This document shows positions 50,401 to 55,560 of a stretch of DNA of 64,000 nucleotides, one piece after another. The translations under genes were made by a program, and so were the position numbers. Numbering within the stretch: position 1 is the first letter of the stretch; every line of letters begins with the position of its first letter. The notes under the pieces are model-generated. The model did not search any database, had not been told where the DNA came from, and saw only the letters and a program-made list of their open reading frames with translations. Source of the stretch: Anadara kagoshimensis (lineage: Eukaryota > Mollusca > Bivalvia > Arcoida > Arcidae); the NCBI GenBank assembly GCA_021292105.1, contig CM037863.1, positions 10,480,085 to 10,544,084 on the forward strand, written 5' to 3'.

Positions 50401-53030
50401 TTGTCTTTTTTAAATATATATAAACATGTATTTGAAACTTTTAGTATATATAAAGTAGACATTTTGATAAAGACTTGAACTTTTTTGCCTTGGGTCATTC
50501 AGATGAGAAGTGGATAAACTCTTTTCAATTTCAAGATACATGTATGTAAAATGTACAAAAAGAAATACCTGTAGAAAGGGTGTACAAGAGTTCTTCCTGA
50601 CTGAAATGTTAGACAAGTAACTTTGAAGGTCAAGGTCAAAGGTCAACTATCAAGAAATTTTGTTTGGTTACAATGATTTTGATGATGGTATATCATCGGT
50701 TCAGTGTATACTGTGTGAATACTGTGTGAATGTCAAAGACAACAAATTTTGCCAGTGTACCACCATGTGATGCCCCCTAATACTACAGTCAAACTTGGCT
50801 ATAAAGGCCACCCAAGGGAACCAGTAAGAGTGACCTTTATGGGCAGGTGTCCTTTAAATACAGGTTCAAATAATATGAATATAGAACAATAGGGATACAA
50901 TTCTACTGGCCCTTATATGCAGGTGGCCTGTATATAGAGGTGTCCTTTAAGGCAGGTTAGACTGTATTTCCATTGGTTACAGAATCACATCATTTGACAT
51001 TTTTCTGTAAAAACAACATTATTGCCTAGAATTTGCAACATATAGAGTTTCTAAAACATTTTGCAGAAACATATTGATCGAGTGATACACTGGCAAAATC
51101 AATTATTAATTCTCAATTGTCTTTTTTTTTTAATTTTTTTCTCATTTTTGTCTTACACATATTCTAAATGTTTCTTTAGCCAAAACTTAATCAGGTCATT
51201 TATGAATAAAACATCCTTTAGGAAATGGAGTTTTTTTTAACCATTATAATTTTTATTTAGACCCTGTATGGTGAGGAAGCCATGCCAAAGGTAATTGTTG
51301 GCTCACCAAATAGTATAATTAGTAATACATTGTGATTTTTTTAATTGCTCACCATATGGTATAATCAGTAATACATTGTGAATTTTTTTAAAAATGCTCA
51401 CCAAATAGTTATTAATATGTTTGCTGTGTGATAAATAATTTTGAAATTCACATGATTTTTTTAAATTCTTATATAATTTGTCACTGATATTAATAATAAA
51501 AATATTTTCTTTCTTTTTGTGTGAAATATATAAATACATGAGTACCATTGCTAAAAGTCTGTCATATTAGACAATTTGCCATTGCTTTTTGTGTTTGATA
51601 ATTTTATTTTTAAAATAATTATCCTATTTATTCCTAGAAACAGAATTATTTTCAAAATTTCTGTCAAAAGTATAAGAATAATCTGCAAATAGTTTTGAGT
51701 CTAAAAATTAAAACTTTGTTTCACTTAAATCGAGTGTGTCAGTTCATGGATGGCAGAGAAAACCAGAGTGCCTGGACATAAAAACCACCAAGTTTTGACA
51801 AGCAAACTAACAAACTATCTTACACTAAGATCTGCCCAAGTGGGATTCAAACCGTATAGGAGGTGAGAGGCACTGATCTGTGGCCATGGAGGTCCCTGAT
51901 TTAATATAGAAAGCAATAGGGAAATTACATAACATGACAGACTTTTGGCATGATATTGTACATTAACCTAATTAAGCTTGATTTGTATAATTAATATTAT
52001 AATGCATTTTGGCAGTAACTGTATAAGATTTTACTTTCATTAAGAAATAATACTACACTGTATTTATACCCGATGATTGTTTTTCTGCCACAGTCTGCCA
52101 CATAGCTTCTCAAAATGTAGTTTGAGAATGGTTATGACCCATAAATTCTCCAAACTAGACATTGACCTTGCTTAAGTTTTGTATGCCTCATCCGCTGCCC
52201 TTATTAGTTACATGAAAACTCAGATTAAGTTGAATTTTTTTTCCAAGTTTTCTCGTGGTGAAAATAAATTTGAGTTTAGATCAAATGAATTGAAATATGA
52301 TTTTAGGAGAAGATTTGTAGCCATGTTCTTACATGTGAACCCCTTCTGGTATATTCAAACTAAAACATACTGTTTCAGCTCTGAGAATAAGGCTAGGTAC
52401 CTTTTAAGCTCTTTTAATTTTAACCCTTGGTCAACATATGGTTTCTCTAAATTGTCTCATTTAGAATGATAATTGACTTATCACCAGCCATGCCTTTTAT
52501 GTTCTGACACTGGCCATCATCACGGTACCAAAGCAGCATCACAGCAACTAATGACATACTATTGTCAGTGACGTCATTAAATGGCACAATTCCGGCCGAG
52601 TTTTTATTCTTTTATTCAAGCATGCTGGGCCTTTGTCAGAACTTTGTGGGCATTGTCTGCGATAAGTCAACAAAAAAAATCATATTGGATTTCTTTGGGG
52701 TAAAGTGGGTTTAGTTACATAATAATGTTACAAAAAAGTAATCTCTAATATCTTATTTAACTTCATTTATTTCTCTCTAACGATATTTCATTTATCTCCA
52801 TAACAAATTTGTAGAGCGGTTTGACACAGGAGGCCATAGATCGTCTGGTTGGGAGTAAGACAAAAACCGGAACCCCTCGATACGGAACCACAGACATTAC
52901 TAAAATACCGACATCTGTTCTTACTAGAGAATACATGAATGTCATGCTTGAGCGATTAAAAAATGGACCGTCACCAGTCAGCTCGTATGAGTCTTCAAAC
53001 TCTTTGTTACATTTTATCCCTTATATTTAG
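9850..53030 (+). CDS. AGBL2/AGBL3-like: Cytosolic carboxypeptidase 2/3-like gene (tubulin deglutamylase), 26 exons
   Basis: M14-family zinc carboxypeptidase of the CCP group; family members shorten polyglutamate chains on tubulin C-termini, mostly on cilia, basal bodies and stable microtubules. Coding exons: 9850-10189, 14335-14527, 16901-17055, 17443-17521, 18428-18506, 18860-19043, 19932-20065, 20550-20741, 21593-21748, 22161-22306, 23372-23470, 23988-24142, 25084-25393, 25823-25994, 30158-30226, 31936-31971, 34142-34273, 35228-35287, 35672-35731, 36383-36457, 42386-42566, 46037-46100, 47704-47883, 50177-50342, 51261-51290, 52815-53030. All junctions are GT-AG, phases agree, and the sum is 3663 nt (1220 aa). 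The N-domain spans about residues 150-320 and the peptidase domain about 320-590, with Zn ligands His363, Glu366 and His460 and catalytic Glu543. The tail (about 590-1220) is low-complexity and longer than I recall for vertebrate CCP2/3 (about 900-1000 aa in total). CCP2 and CCP3 cannot be told apart here, and the 5' end is uncertain. Confidence 0.93.
9895..9984 (+). repeat. In-frame 45-bp tandem duplication in CCP exon 1
   Basis: Two 45-nt units (9895-9939 and 9940-9984) encode K-T-F-T-D-(M-S/V-N)-V-G-T-L-R-A-Q-N twice. Most differences between the units are silent. Confidence 0.92.
10205..10680 (+). repeat. Tandem repeat in CCP intron 1
   Basis: About five degenerate units with ttctataaagaccacctgaa and aaaggtcacctctatataag. 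A related dispersed block occurs at 50795-50970. Confidence 0.8.
11258..11425 (+). repeat. 58-bp tandem repeat, three copies
   Basis: Units start at about 11261, 11319 and 11377 with aaaacctcaattcatcacca, nearly identical. Confidence 0.92.
11731..11940 (+). mobile_element. SINE type A, internally deleted
   Basis: tRNA-like head cagtagctcaattggtagag, then a deleted middle and the tail gtaagtgaaatatcctggac. Confidence 0.7.
12480..13085 (+). repeat. About 153-bp tandem repeat, four copies
   Basis: Units start at 12480, 12634, 12787 and 12938, each with cctgcttaaaaaggcac, ttattattcccctttgtttg and aatgatggtgggtacactgg. The last is the most diverged. Confidence 0.92.
13520..13815 (+). repeat. Degenerate tandem repeat of about 56 bp
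   Basis: Units share actttgccaccttgcttatt and cagtaaaaccttgttataat, about five copies. Confidence 0.75.
14070..14258. mobile_element. Foldback MITE-like element
   Basis: Begins tactgtaaattgggaaattt and ends caaaaaattcctgatttacagta in inverted form. It follows a poly-T tract (14025-14055). Related in its ends to palindromic family P. Confidence 0.55.
14335..14527 (+). CDS. AGBL2/AGBL3-like: CCP exon 2, start of the CCP N-domain
   Basis: Acceptor TTTTTTAG at 14334, donor GTAAGTA at 14528, phase 1 in and phase 2 out. It encodes [10 protein letters not shown] and [18 protein letters not shown]. The [10 protein letters not shown] signature is the characteristic start of the CCP N-terminal beta domain. 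Confidence 0.93.
14617..14815 (+). mobile_element. SINE type A, diverged
   Basis: Head tatggtagctctatgggagg, B-box gttggaaccc, then gacttgaaaatgggtagtga. The tail is lost. Confidence 0.65.
14816..15075. repeat. Dispersed repeat bounded by aggggtata-like ends
   Basis: Contains ttaggggtatataggaacta and actaatacccctgttattct near the left end and a ccatagactaggcggagggg block. It resembles the repeat at 16634-16850. Nature unknown. Confidence 0.45.
15196..15385 (-). mobile_element. SINE type A, minus strand, tail part only
   Basis: + strand reads gagttgggtaatggtgttta then cccagtcaagaatattcact, the reverse complement of the family's conserved tail. The tRNA head is missing. Confidence 0.75.
15901..16560 (+). 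mobile_element. SINE type A between two copies of a SINE type B segment
   Basis: A full SINE A (16028-16371, head gcagtagctcagttggtaga) is flanked by direct copies of a 127-bp segment (15901-16027 and 16372-16498) beginning ctgatcacattttaagg and containing a type B tRNA-like head (cagtggacaagtggtctaag). The right copy continues into the rest of the type B element. Confidence 0.8.
16634..16850. repeat. Dispersed repeat with palindromic left end
   Basis: Starts with the inverted pair taccccccactt/aagtgaggggta, then a gtccgtccgtgtgtccgtcc run and a caatggattttcatgaaact block. It abuts CCP exon 3. Confidence 0.6.
16901..17055 (+). CDS. AGBL2/AGBL3-like: CCP exon 3, N-domain
   Basis: Acceptor TTTTTCAG, donor GTAAGTG, phase 2 in and phase 1 out. 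It encodes [23 protein letters not shown] and VYKFRIVNL, the conserved QWYYF core of the CCP N-domain. A decayed copy of its 3' half lies just downstream at 17100-17215. Confidence 0.93.
17100..17215 (+). pseudogene. Partial duplicate of CCP exon 3
   Basis: The segment agacatactcagtggtacta onward repeats exon 3 from about 16949, nearly identical for 50 bp and then decaying. A repeated gtccacaacact in the flanking intron shows that the duplication unit of about 150 bp crosses the donor. It has no acceptor. Confidence 0.88.
17443..17521 (+). CDS. AGBL2/AGBL3-like: CCP exon 4, N-domain
   Basis: Acceptor TGTTTCAG, donor GTAACA, phase 1 in and phase 2 out. It encodes [12 protein letters not shown] and [10 protein letters not shown], matching the N-Y-G-M-(R/Q)-P-x-L-Y-S block of CCP proteins. 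Confidence 0.92.
17796..17960 (+). mobile_element. SINE type B, diverged
   Basis: Contains ccaagtgttttgggatcaca, a B-box-like aggtttgaatcc, then ggttttctctggctactcgg. Confidence 0.5.
18112..18427 (+). repeat. TTTG/TTTA minisatellite up to the CCP exon 5 acceptor
   Basis: Repeated (TTTG)n-TTTATTTATATATA units of about 40 bp, ending in the TTTACAG acceptor of exon 5. Long ORFs here are repeat artefacts. Confidence 0.93.
18428..18506 (+). CDS. AGBL2/AGBL3-like: CCP exon 5, N-domain
   Basis: It directly follows the TTTG/TTTA microsatellite, whose T-rich sequence supplies the acceptor tract. Phase 2 in and phase 0 out, donor GTAAGT. It encodes [10 protein letters not shown] and AYYELEWQM, the strand before the F-P-x-(D/E)-D-D-V-Y-x-L-A block. 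Confidence 0.88.
18766..18816 (+). pseudogene. Decayed partial copy of CCP exon 6
   Basis: tgtccattgttacctctaaa and tctcaaagatgaccttcagg align with exon 6 (cactgttacccctacacatt, tctcaaagatgaccttgaca), about 120 bp upstream of the original segment. It has an in-frame stop and no splice sites. Confidence 0.8.
18860..19043 (+). CDS. AGBL2/AGBL3-like: CCP exon 6, N-domain to catalytic-domain linker
   Basis: Acceptor GATTTCAG, donor GTGAGT, phase 0 in and phase 1 out. It encodes [17 protein letters not shown], the conserved A-H-C-Y-P-Y-T-Y/F-(S/T)-D-L motif, then [14 protein letters not shown] and LLTVTDF. A decayed copy of the middle of this exon lies in the preceding intron (18766-18816). Confidence 0.95.
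19341..19613 (+). mobile_element. SINE type A, head-truncated
   Basis: Runs from gaccaggtctgacccaagac to the tail ttaaacaccattactcaact. Confidence 0.85.
19932..20065 (+). CDS. AGBL2/AGBL3-like: CCP exon 7, zinc-binding HPGES
   Basis: Phase 1 in and phase 0 out. It encodes [16 protein letters not shown], in which His363 and Glu366 are the H-x-x-E zinc ligands of M14 carboxypeptidases, followed by [18 protein letters not shown]. Both ligands are intact. Confidence 0.97.
20550..20741 (+). CDS. AGBL2/AGBL3-like: CCP exon 8, substrate-binding block
   Basis: Phase 0 at both ends (64 codons). It encodes [20 protein letters not shown] and DLNRNYRHP, the strongest family signature in the window. The N-P-D-G-V and D-L-N-R-N motifs form the substrate pocket in CCP enzymes. 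Confidence 0.98.
21077..21592 (+). pseudogene. Array of partial copies of CCP exon 9
   Basis: Copies of the exon 9 acceptor and 5' end start at 21077, 21196, 21302, 21422 and 21507, before the true exon at 21593; a more decayed relic begins near 21003. The first and third copies keep about 66 bp of exon (through V-F-M-Y-G-N). The second has lost about 14 bp near its start. The last two stop after G-H-S. None reaches the real exon's donor, so all look like pseudo-exons. Spacing is about 120 bp, then about 85 bp, and the spacer is intronic. Confidence 0.9.
21593..21748 (+). CDS. AGBL2/AGBL3-like: CCP exon 9, third zinc ligand
   Basis: Phase 0 at both ends (52 codons), acceptor TTTTGTAG, donor GTAAAA. 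It encodes [19 protein letters not shown], in which His460 of D-L-H-G-H-S is the third zinc ligand. Five truncated copies of the exon's start with its acceptor lie immediately upstream. Only this copy continues through to the donor. Confidence 0.96.
22161..22306 (+). CDS. AGBL2/AGBL3-like: CCP exon 10, catalytic glutamate
   Basis: Phase 0 in and phase 2 out. It encodes [28 protein letters not shown] and [11 protein letters not shown]. Glu543 of F-T-L-E-A-T-F is the general acid/base residue of M14 enzymes and is present. Confidence 0.97.
22339..22541 (+). mobile_element. Palindromic MITE, family P, copy 2
   Basis: Starts tactataaacaaatttattt, ends acatgcaaaatgtttacagta. Internal blocks match the copy at 1381, same orientation. 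Confidence 0.8.
22692..22918 (-). mobile_element. SINE type A, minus strand, head-truncated
   Basis: + strand reads gttgagtgagtaatggtgtt, then ccaagcccaccgtgacacgg and ccatccgaaagaatcgtgac, the reverse of the family body. Confidence 0.88.
23372..23470 (+). CDS. AGBL2/AGBL3-like: CCP exon 11, end of peptidase domain
   Basis: Acceptor TTTTTTCAG, donor GTAAGTA, phase 2 at both ends. It encodes [20 protein letters not shown], corresponding to the F-x-x-x-D-L-E-x-M-G-x-x-(L/F)-C-x-S-L-L-(D/E) helix closing CCP catalytic domains. Confidence 0.95.
23988..24142 (+). CDS. AGBL2/AGBL3-like: CCP exon 12
   Basis: Phase 2 in and phase 1 out, donor GTAAGG. It encodes [17 protein letters not shown] and a basic segment rich in Ser/Thr. 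This is the start of the family's variable C-terminal extension. Confidence 0.88.
24331..24526 (-). mobile_element. Palindromic MITE, family P, copy 3
   Basis: Starts tagactgtaaatgtatataa, ends aaaatacgcttacagta, opposite orientation to copy 1 judged by the tgcactataacacaat block. Confidence 0.8.
24604..24950 (+). mobile_element. SINE type A, near full length
   Basis: tRNA-like head (ccactgcggtagctcagttg; B-box gagttcgaacc), body gacttgaaagtaggtagtga, tail gatataagtgaaatattctt and ttaaacaccaatactcaact. It matches molluscan V-SINE/RUDI-type elements in layout; the exact family name is not established here. Confidence 0.9.
25084..25393 (+). CDS. AGBL2/AGBL3-like: CCP exon 13, charged coiled segment
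   Basis: Acceptor TTTACAG, donor GTAAGTAG, phase 1 in and phase 2 out. It is the second longest exon (310 bp). It encodes an acidic N-part ([11 protein letters not shown]), a Lys/Glu run of about 25 residues ([19 protein letters not shown]) likely to form a helix, and then [16 protein letters not shown]. No domain recognised. Confidence 0.88.
25823..25994 (+). CDS. AGBL2/AGBL3-like: CCP exon 14, Ser/Asp then Lys-rich tail
   Basis: Phase 2 in and phase 0 out, donor GTAAGTT. It encodes an acidic Ser/Asp stretch ([11 protein letters not shown]) and then a basic segment ([15 protein letters not shown]) that resembles a nuclear-localisation or microtubule-binding patch. That function is inferred from composition only. 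Confidence 0.86.
28662..28881 (+). repeat. 112-bp tandem duplication
   Basis: Two near-identical copies of a unit starting tctagataaattcactctta and ending tttgaatggagtttaccaa. Confidence 0.93.
28970..29190 (+). mobile_element. SINE type B
   Basis: tRNA-like head tagtggcctagtggtctaaa and aggtttgaaacc, then gtcagttcacttgccaaaag and ctggcactccagtttcctct. Confidence 0.7.
30158..30226 (+). CDS. AGBL2/AGBL3-like: CCP exon 15 (23 codons)
   Basis: Acceptor CCTCCAG, donor GTAAGTG, phase 0 at both ends, so it could be skipped without breaking the frame. It encodes [20 protein letters not shown]. It follows a 4.2-kb intron. Confidence 0.75.
31665..31835 (+). mobile_element. SINE type B
   Basis: Head gaccaagtggtctaaagcac with B-box aggttcgaatcct, then cagttcatctgccaagggtt and ggcacttggtttcttccatt. 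Confidence 0.72.
31936..31971 (+). CDS. AGBL2/AGBL3-like: CCP exon 16, 36-bp microexon
   Basis: The AAACAG acceptor and GTAAAC donor are acceptable, and phase is 0 at both ends. It encodes [12 protein letters not shown]. Short size and weak sites make it less certain, but the frame closes with or without it. Confidence 0.6.
32839..33170 (+). mobile_element. SINE type A, near full length
   Basis: Head accactttggtagctcagtt with B-box ggttcgagccc. The body and the tail gatataagtgaaataatctt are present. Confidence 0.9.
34142..34273 (+). CDS. AGBL2/AGBL3-like: CCP exon 17 (44 codons)
   Basis: Acceptor TTTTTACAG, donor GTACAG, phase 0 at both ends. It encodes [19 protein letters not shown] and [13 protein letters not shown]. 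Basic and probably helical, no recognised domain. Confidence 0.85.
34325..34759. mobile_element. hAT-like nonautonomous element
   Basis: Inverted ends cagggttcacacag and ctgtatgaaccctg; CAGGG(T) ends are typical of hAT transposons. Internal repeats of gaaaagtcatggaatttt. Flanks share tttaa, not a clean 8-bp duplication. No transposase. Confidence 0.6.
35020..35135 (+). mobile_element. SINE type B fragment
   Basis: Contains tcagtttgtttgccaaatgc and ggtttttggggcagtccagc but no intact tRNA-like head. Confidence 0.4.
35228..35287 (+). CDS. AGBL2/AGBL3-like: CCP exon 18 (20 codons)
   Basis: Acceptor TTATCAG, donor GTAAGTT, phase 0 at both ends. It encodes [20 protein letters not shown] and continues the charged helix of exon 17. 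Confidence 0.82.
35450..35645 (+). repeat. Short degenerate repeat
   Basis: Three to four copies of a block with aactggtcttgatggctgta and ttgattggataaa. Confidence 0.6.
35672..35731 (+). CDS. AGBL2/AGBL3-like: CCP exon 19 (20 codons)
   Basis: Acceptor TCTACAG, donor GTGAGTA, phase 0 at both ends. It encodes [20 protein letters not shown]. Confidence 0.82.
36236..36310 (+). pseudogene. Dead duplicate of CCP exon 20
   Basis: A 75-bp copy of exon 20 with its own acceptor (TTACCTCAG) and donor (GTAGGT) and about 40 bp of downstream intron, 147 bp upstream of the intact exon. It reads [15 protein letters not shown] and then meets an in-frame TAA at 36296-36298, so inclusion would truncate the protein. 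Phases are 0/0 as in the original. Confidence 0.85.
36383..36457 (+). CDS. AGBL2/AGBL3-like: CCP exon 20 (25 codons)
   Basis: Acceptor TTATCTTAG, donor GTAGGT, phase 0 at both ends. It encodes [20 protein letters not shown] then QPPNS. This is the open copy of a tandem exon pair. Confidence 0.84.
36730..37009 (+). mobile_element. SINE type A, head-truncated
   Basis: From gacagggtttgacccatgac to ttaaacaccattactcaact. Confidence 0.85.
37212..37424 (-). mobile_element. Palindromic MITE, family P, copy 4
   Basis: Ends tactgtaaacgtatttaatt and gaatacatttacagta. Internal gcgaaataagcgaaaattag marks the minus orientation. Confidence 0.85.
37520..37700 (+). mobile_element. SINE type B, 3' part
   Basis: Contains catttcacttgccgaaggtt, ggttttctccaggcactcca and cctccaccatcccaaaactg. 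Confidence 0.6.
37996..39875 (+). mobile_element. Tandem-repeat-bearing nonautonomous element, copy 1
   Basis: Left end ttagctcaagtgagcttttc, then a GTC/CGT microsatellite, then about 8.7 copies of a 145-bp unit (38520-39790, e.g. starts at 38670, 38815, 38960, 39105, 39250, 39395, 39540), right end ggtgagcg...ggcccatgggcctcttg. The palindrome near the right end resembles a Helitron-type terminal hairpin, but the class is not proven. No ORF. Confidence 0.8.
39990..40100 (-). mobile_element. tRNA-like sequence, minus strand
   Basis: On the minus strand it reads gggtagctaagttggtaaag and a B-box ggttcaaacc, as in a tRNA-derived SINE head. The spacing is poor for a working tRNA. Confidence 0.5.
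42386..42566 (+). CDS. AGBL2/AGBL3-like: CCP exon 21 (version A of a likely mutually exclusive pair)
   Basis: Acceptor CCTTGTAG, donor GTAAGTT, phase 0 in and phase 1 out. It encodes [29 protein letters not shown] and [18 protein letters not shown]. The CpG-bearing codon use matches other exons of the gene. The next exon-like block, 75 bp downstream, has the same phases. Confidence 0.88.
42642..42846 (+). CDS. AGBL2/AGBL3-like: CCP exon 21B, alternative exon (version B)
   Basis: Open frame with coding-like composition behind a good acceptor (CTCTATCATAG). A GTGAGT donor follows at 42847 (phase 1 out); a weaker GTATGC donor at 42781 is also phase 1. Entry must be phase 0, like exon 21. It encodes [37 protein letters not shown] and [16 protein letters not shown]. 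The block V-A-L-x-E-G-x-P-x-I-x-x-T-L aligns with exon 21. If the donor is not used, the frame ends at TAG 42870-42872, so an alternative terminal exon is also possible. Joining exon 21 to 21B gives a stop at the second full codon. Confidence 0.72.
42847..46036 (+). other. CCP intron 21: no gene seen
   Basis: AT-rich, with a TTTA microsatellite (44390-44445) and a foldback element (44639-45068). Three degenerate copies of a gaatttcaatccaaaaagtg-like block lie at 45635-45800. Confidence 0.6.
44639..45068. mobile_element. hAT-like foldback element
   Basis: Inverted ends caagggtcctaccattctat and ctggaaggacccctg. The ends carry repeated tcctatatttttcctata motifs. No coding capacity. Confidence 0.55.
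46037..46100 (+). CDS. AGBL2/AGBL3-like: CCP exon 22
   Basis: Acceptor GTTTACAG, donor GTAAAA, phase 1 in and phase 2 out. It encodes [20 protein letters not shown]. It is compatible with either exon 21 or 21B upstream. Confidence 0.85.
46480..46690 (+). mobile_element. SINE type B, diverged
   Basis: Contains gagtgatcttaaacctgttt, gttcaaatcccac and agtcagttatcttgctgaag. Confidence 0.45.
46892..47508 (-). mobile_element. Palindromic MITE, family P, copy 5, interrupted
   Basis: Ends tactgtaaacgtatttaatt and aaatgtttacagta. It is split by the 406-bp element at 46917-47322. Confidence 0.85.
46917..47322 (+). mobile_element. Hairpin-tailed element H, copy 1
   Basis: A 406-bp insertion in the MITE flanked by an exact 15-bp duplication (gtatttaattttgca at 46902-46916 and 47323-47337). 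It starts tatttacaatatgactg and ends catttcttaaat. The right 150 bp folds into a hairpin with arms of about 70-75 bp (gatagtgtggcgcgtgccaa / ttggcacgtgccacactatc). Copy 2 is at 58613-59035. Non-coding. Confidence 0.85.
47704..47883 (+). CDS. AGBL2/AGBL3-like: CCP exon 23, Ser/Thr/Asn-rich
   Basis: Phase 2 at both ends, donor GTATAC. It encodes [20 protein letters not shown], then a Thr/Asn-rich run and [18 protein letters not shown] decayed copy of its 3' end lies downstream, beyond a SINE (48307-48385). Confidence 0.85.
47836..48385 (+). pseudogene. Partial duplicate of CCP exon 23, with a SINE between the copies
   Basis: The 3' end of exon 23 and its intron start (47836-47912, ttaatgggttataataacgc) recur at 48309-48385 (ttaatgggttataacaaagc, cttcttaaaaaacaa, tatacactaacataa). 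The second copy has a stop and has lost the donor. Between them lies a SINE A (47930-48270) with its own short duplication (tcaaagttataagga / tcaaagtgataaggga). Confidence 0.85.
47930..48270 (+). mobile_element. SINE type A, near full length
   Basis: Head accactgcgatagctcagct with B-box gggttcgatccc, body gacttgaaagtgggtagtga, imperfect tail. Target-site duplication of about 15 bp. Confidence 0.9.
48429..49836 (+). mobile_element. Tandem-repeat-bearing nonautonomous element, copy 2
   Basis: Same layout as 37996-39875: left end ttagctcacctgagctgaaa, gtcc/cgtc microsatellite, about six units of about 145 bp (gaaaactgttaactttttgg, aaaggtcaaggtcacagatg), right end ggcccatgggcctcttgttt. Confidence 0.8.
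50083..50131 (+). pseudogene. Partial duplicate of CCP exon 24
   Basis: tcattaactccagccatgac and aactttctaactgaaaactt align with exon 24 (tcatcaactcctgccatgac, catttccttacctcaaactt), about 125 bp upstream of the original. An AG precedes it and GTAAGTG follows, so it could splice, but the upstream phase 2 gives a stop. Confidence 0.82.
50177..50342 (+). CDS. AGBL2/AGBL3-like: CCP exon 24
   Basis: Acceptor TATTATTAG, donor GTAAGC, phase 2 in and phase 0 out. It encodes [36 protein letters not shown] and [15 protein letters not shown]. Part of it is duplicated just upstream (50083-50131). Confidence 0.86.
51261..51290 (+). CDS. AGBL2/AGBL3-like: CCP exon 25, 30-bp microexon
   Basis: Acceptor TTTTATTTAG, donor GTAATT, phase 0 at both ends. 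It encodes [10 protein letters not shown]. It is supported by clean splice sites and by frame, but it is short. Confidence 0.65.
51735..51895 (-). mobile_element. SINE type B, minus strand
   Basis: + strand shows atggcagagaaaaccagagt, then gtgggattcaaacc, the reverse of a B-box (ggtttgaatcccac), and ggccatggaggtccctga. Confidence 0.6.
52815..53030 (+). CDS. AGBL2/AGBL3-like: CCP exon 26, terminal coding exon
   Basis: Acceptor AATTTGTAG, phase 0. It encodes [34 protein letters not shown] and [15 protein letters not shown], ending with TAG at 53028-53030. The nearest AATAAA is at about 53224, after a poly-T tract, so a short 3' UTR is possible. Confidence 0.85.
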   Translation, partial: SGLTQEAIDRLVGSKTKTGTPRYGTTDITKIPTSVLTREYMNVMLERLKNGPSPVSSYESSNSLLHFIPYI

Positions 53031-53160
53031 GTTTTTGGTTTCACCTTTTTTATAGATAGAGAAAAACTAATTTTGTTTAAAGCTTGTACAAGTTTGAATT
53101 TAAATTTCAGATTTAAAACTTATATTTTTGTCAAAAAAAAACTTTGCCTTTTTGGTTGTT

Positions 53161-53206
<46 letters not shown>

Positions 53207-55060
53207 GTTTTTTGTCTGATATTAATAAAAAAAAATGTTCCAAGGAAAATTCTAATTACTGGAAAATATATACATACTTTTAAAGCTTTTTGTTGATGGT
53301 ATTGGTTATTGCAATATTGTCAATTTCTTGATTTTCGGTAAACAAAAATAGCCTGATTTCTGTTCATAATTTTCTTTGATAACAAACTTGTACAAGTCTT
53401 ACTAATTTCAGAATAGATAATATGTAGTTACCCTAGAATTTTAACATCAGATGACATCGATTAACATTAAATAATATCAGTTAACATCAGTTAATTATGG
53501 TTAAGATTAAGTTAATAACAGTTAAGATCAGATAATATTGGTTAACAACAGTTTATTTCACTTGTTGGGTTCACATAACTATAATCAAACAACGTGAAAA
53601 TTTCTTCATATATTCAACAAAAATCCAGTTTCATTTTACACATTTCAAGTATTTTGAAACACCCCCACCAACACAATTAGTTATGGTTATGGTCACAGAG
53701 ATGCTTATTGATATGCAACTTCTGTAGTAAGATAACAAACATTTAGTATACCTAGATTGCAAAATAATGCACATTGATACACACACATCTCTCTATACAT
53801 TGAAACCTTTCTCTAATACTTTGATGCAAATATTAATGCAAAAATTTGGGATGTGTAAACACTTGCCTACTAAAAATATACTTCATTTCATTGAAGATTT
53901 TAAACTGACTTGTTAGATGAACATCTCCAATAAAACTAGACACAATAAGCATCTAGGCTTGCATTAGTGGAAAAGAAATTGTGTTTTGATACTAAAATCA
54001 AAGTTTAACATTATTTAAGTTATAGCTGTTGCATAACCATGTCATAAAAAACATCTAAAAGTAATTTGACTGCAATATTTCGACAAAACTGCTGTGTTAA
54101 TAAATCACTGCAATAATCATGAATTTCAAGACTTTTAATTTTAAAAAGATATTAACCTGAAGATTTAATATTCTTTTTTTCTTGTTCTTCTCTCTTTTTA
54201 TCCTGGATACTGATTAGGAGCTCGTTAAGATATTTATAATGTCAGGGTAACTGCATAAAGTTTTTGATTTGAGTTCTAGAAGTGTTACACAGAGAGGTTA
54301 ATTATATTTTCTGTGCACAAATGTCTTCAAAATCTATTGTGCTCTTTTGCTGTCTATCTGATCTTTTGAATTTGAAGTTGAATAGCTTAAAATACCTTAT
54401 CAGTCATATTTAACACTTTGTTGGATAAATTATTTGTTCACATATTTTAAAAATTGGCAGAGAATGCTAAATGGGATGAAAGGTCATGTCAAGGTCACTG
54501 TTTTGTCATGACCTTCCTGTATTTCATTAAAAATGCTCACTCTTTAAAGATTATTTCAGTCAAAATTTCTTAATTAAGCTCAAATAGACTTTGAACATAA
54601 TATCATAATCATACTTTTTATCGAGTTGAAAATACATTTACTCCAGTAATAGAACAAGTTATCTCCCTTTAACTTAAAAACTCCTGAAATTGACCCCAAT
54701 CCACCAACCTTTCTATAACTTAATGTCCAGTCTTGTAATCAACAAAAAAAACCAATCATACCAGTCCATGTCTAAATCAGAATCCAAAAAACAAAGTGAA
54801 ATTTAAGACATGATACATGAACCACCCACCCGTTTTAACTAACCACCTTTCCTGTATTGATTAGAAGTGCTTATTTTCAGCATTTTTAGAGAACAGTTTG
54901 GCAATTTCTTTTCACTGTTTTATTTATTGCTTATATTTAGTATAGATTTATTAGGTGTGTCGGAAATTTATCACATATTTTATTCATGCACTTGATAATA
55001 TTAATTTTTATAACTTGAATTTTCATAACTTTAAAAAGTTATATAAATGATGCTGTGATT
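53031..55060. other. Downstream flank of the CCP gene: no gene seen
   Basis: Includes a 43-nt poly-T (53163-53205), AATAAA at about 53224 (candidate poly(A) signal for the + strand gene) and short cagttaacat-like repeats at 53450-53550. Otherwise AT-rich unique sequence. Confidence 0.55.
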
Positions 55061-55560
55061 ATTCTCTGCTTAAGTTGGGTTCTTTTTCGAGGCGATGCAT
55101 AGTGCAAGAACGTTTGTCAGTTCACTTGCCAAAGATTGGTTGTATTTTCTGGACAATACAGTACTTCCTTTGCAATTCTAGAATATGAGGGAGGTGACCA
55201 AGTGGTCTAAAGTCCATATTTACAGATCTCTCACTGCCTAGATTCGAATCTCACTCTGGTTTGATTCTAGTATAAGAAAGTTTTTTCAGTTCACTTGCCA
55301 AAGTTTGGTGGTATTTTCTGGGAAATACAATTCTTCTTCTGCCACCCACTCTAGAGCTATAACCATTTCAGTATGAGTCTGAGTGGCTTTAAGAGGTCTA
55401 AATCACACACTTGCAGATTACATAACCTCTGGTGGCCTAGGTTTATTTCATTCTGGCATATCCTAGTGTGAAAAAATTGTCCAGTGGTTCTCTTCAAGCA
55501 TTTCTATTTTTTCCACCATCTATGAATTGACACTCTCAATATAAAGCAATCTAGATTGGA
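55060..55560 (+). mobile_element. Three successive SINE type B copies
   Basis: Copies at about 55060-55175, 55185-55370 and 55378-55560, each with a gtcagttcacttgccaaaga-like block. The middle one has the best tRNA-like head (ggtgaccaagtggtctaaag, gattcgaatctc). Confidence 0.6.

Noticed and set aside
52179..52469. 96-codon ORF just before the last CCP exon
   Set aside because: No in-phase splice sites and codon use like the flanking intron. It could be reconsidered only with RNA evidence.
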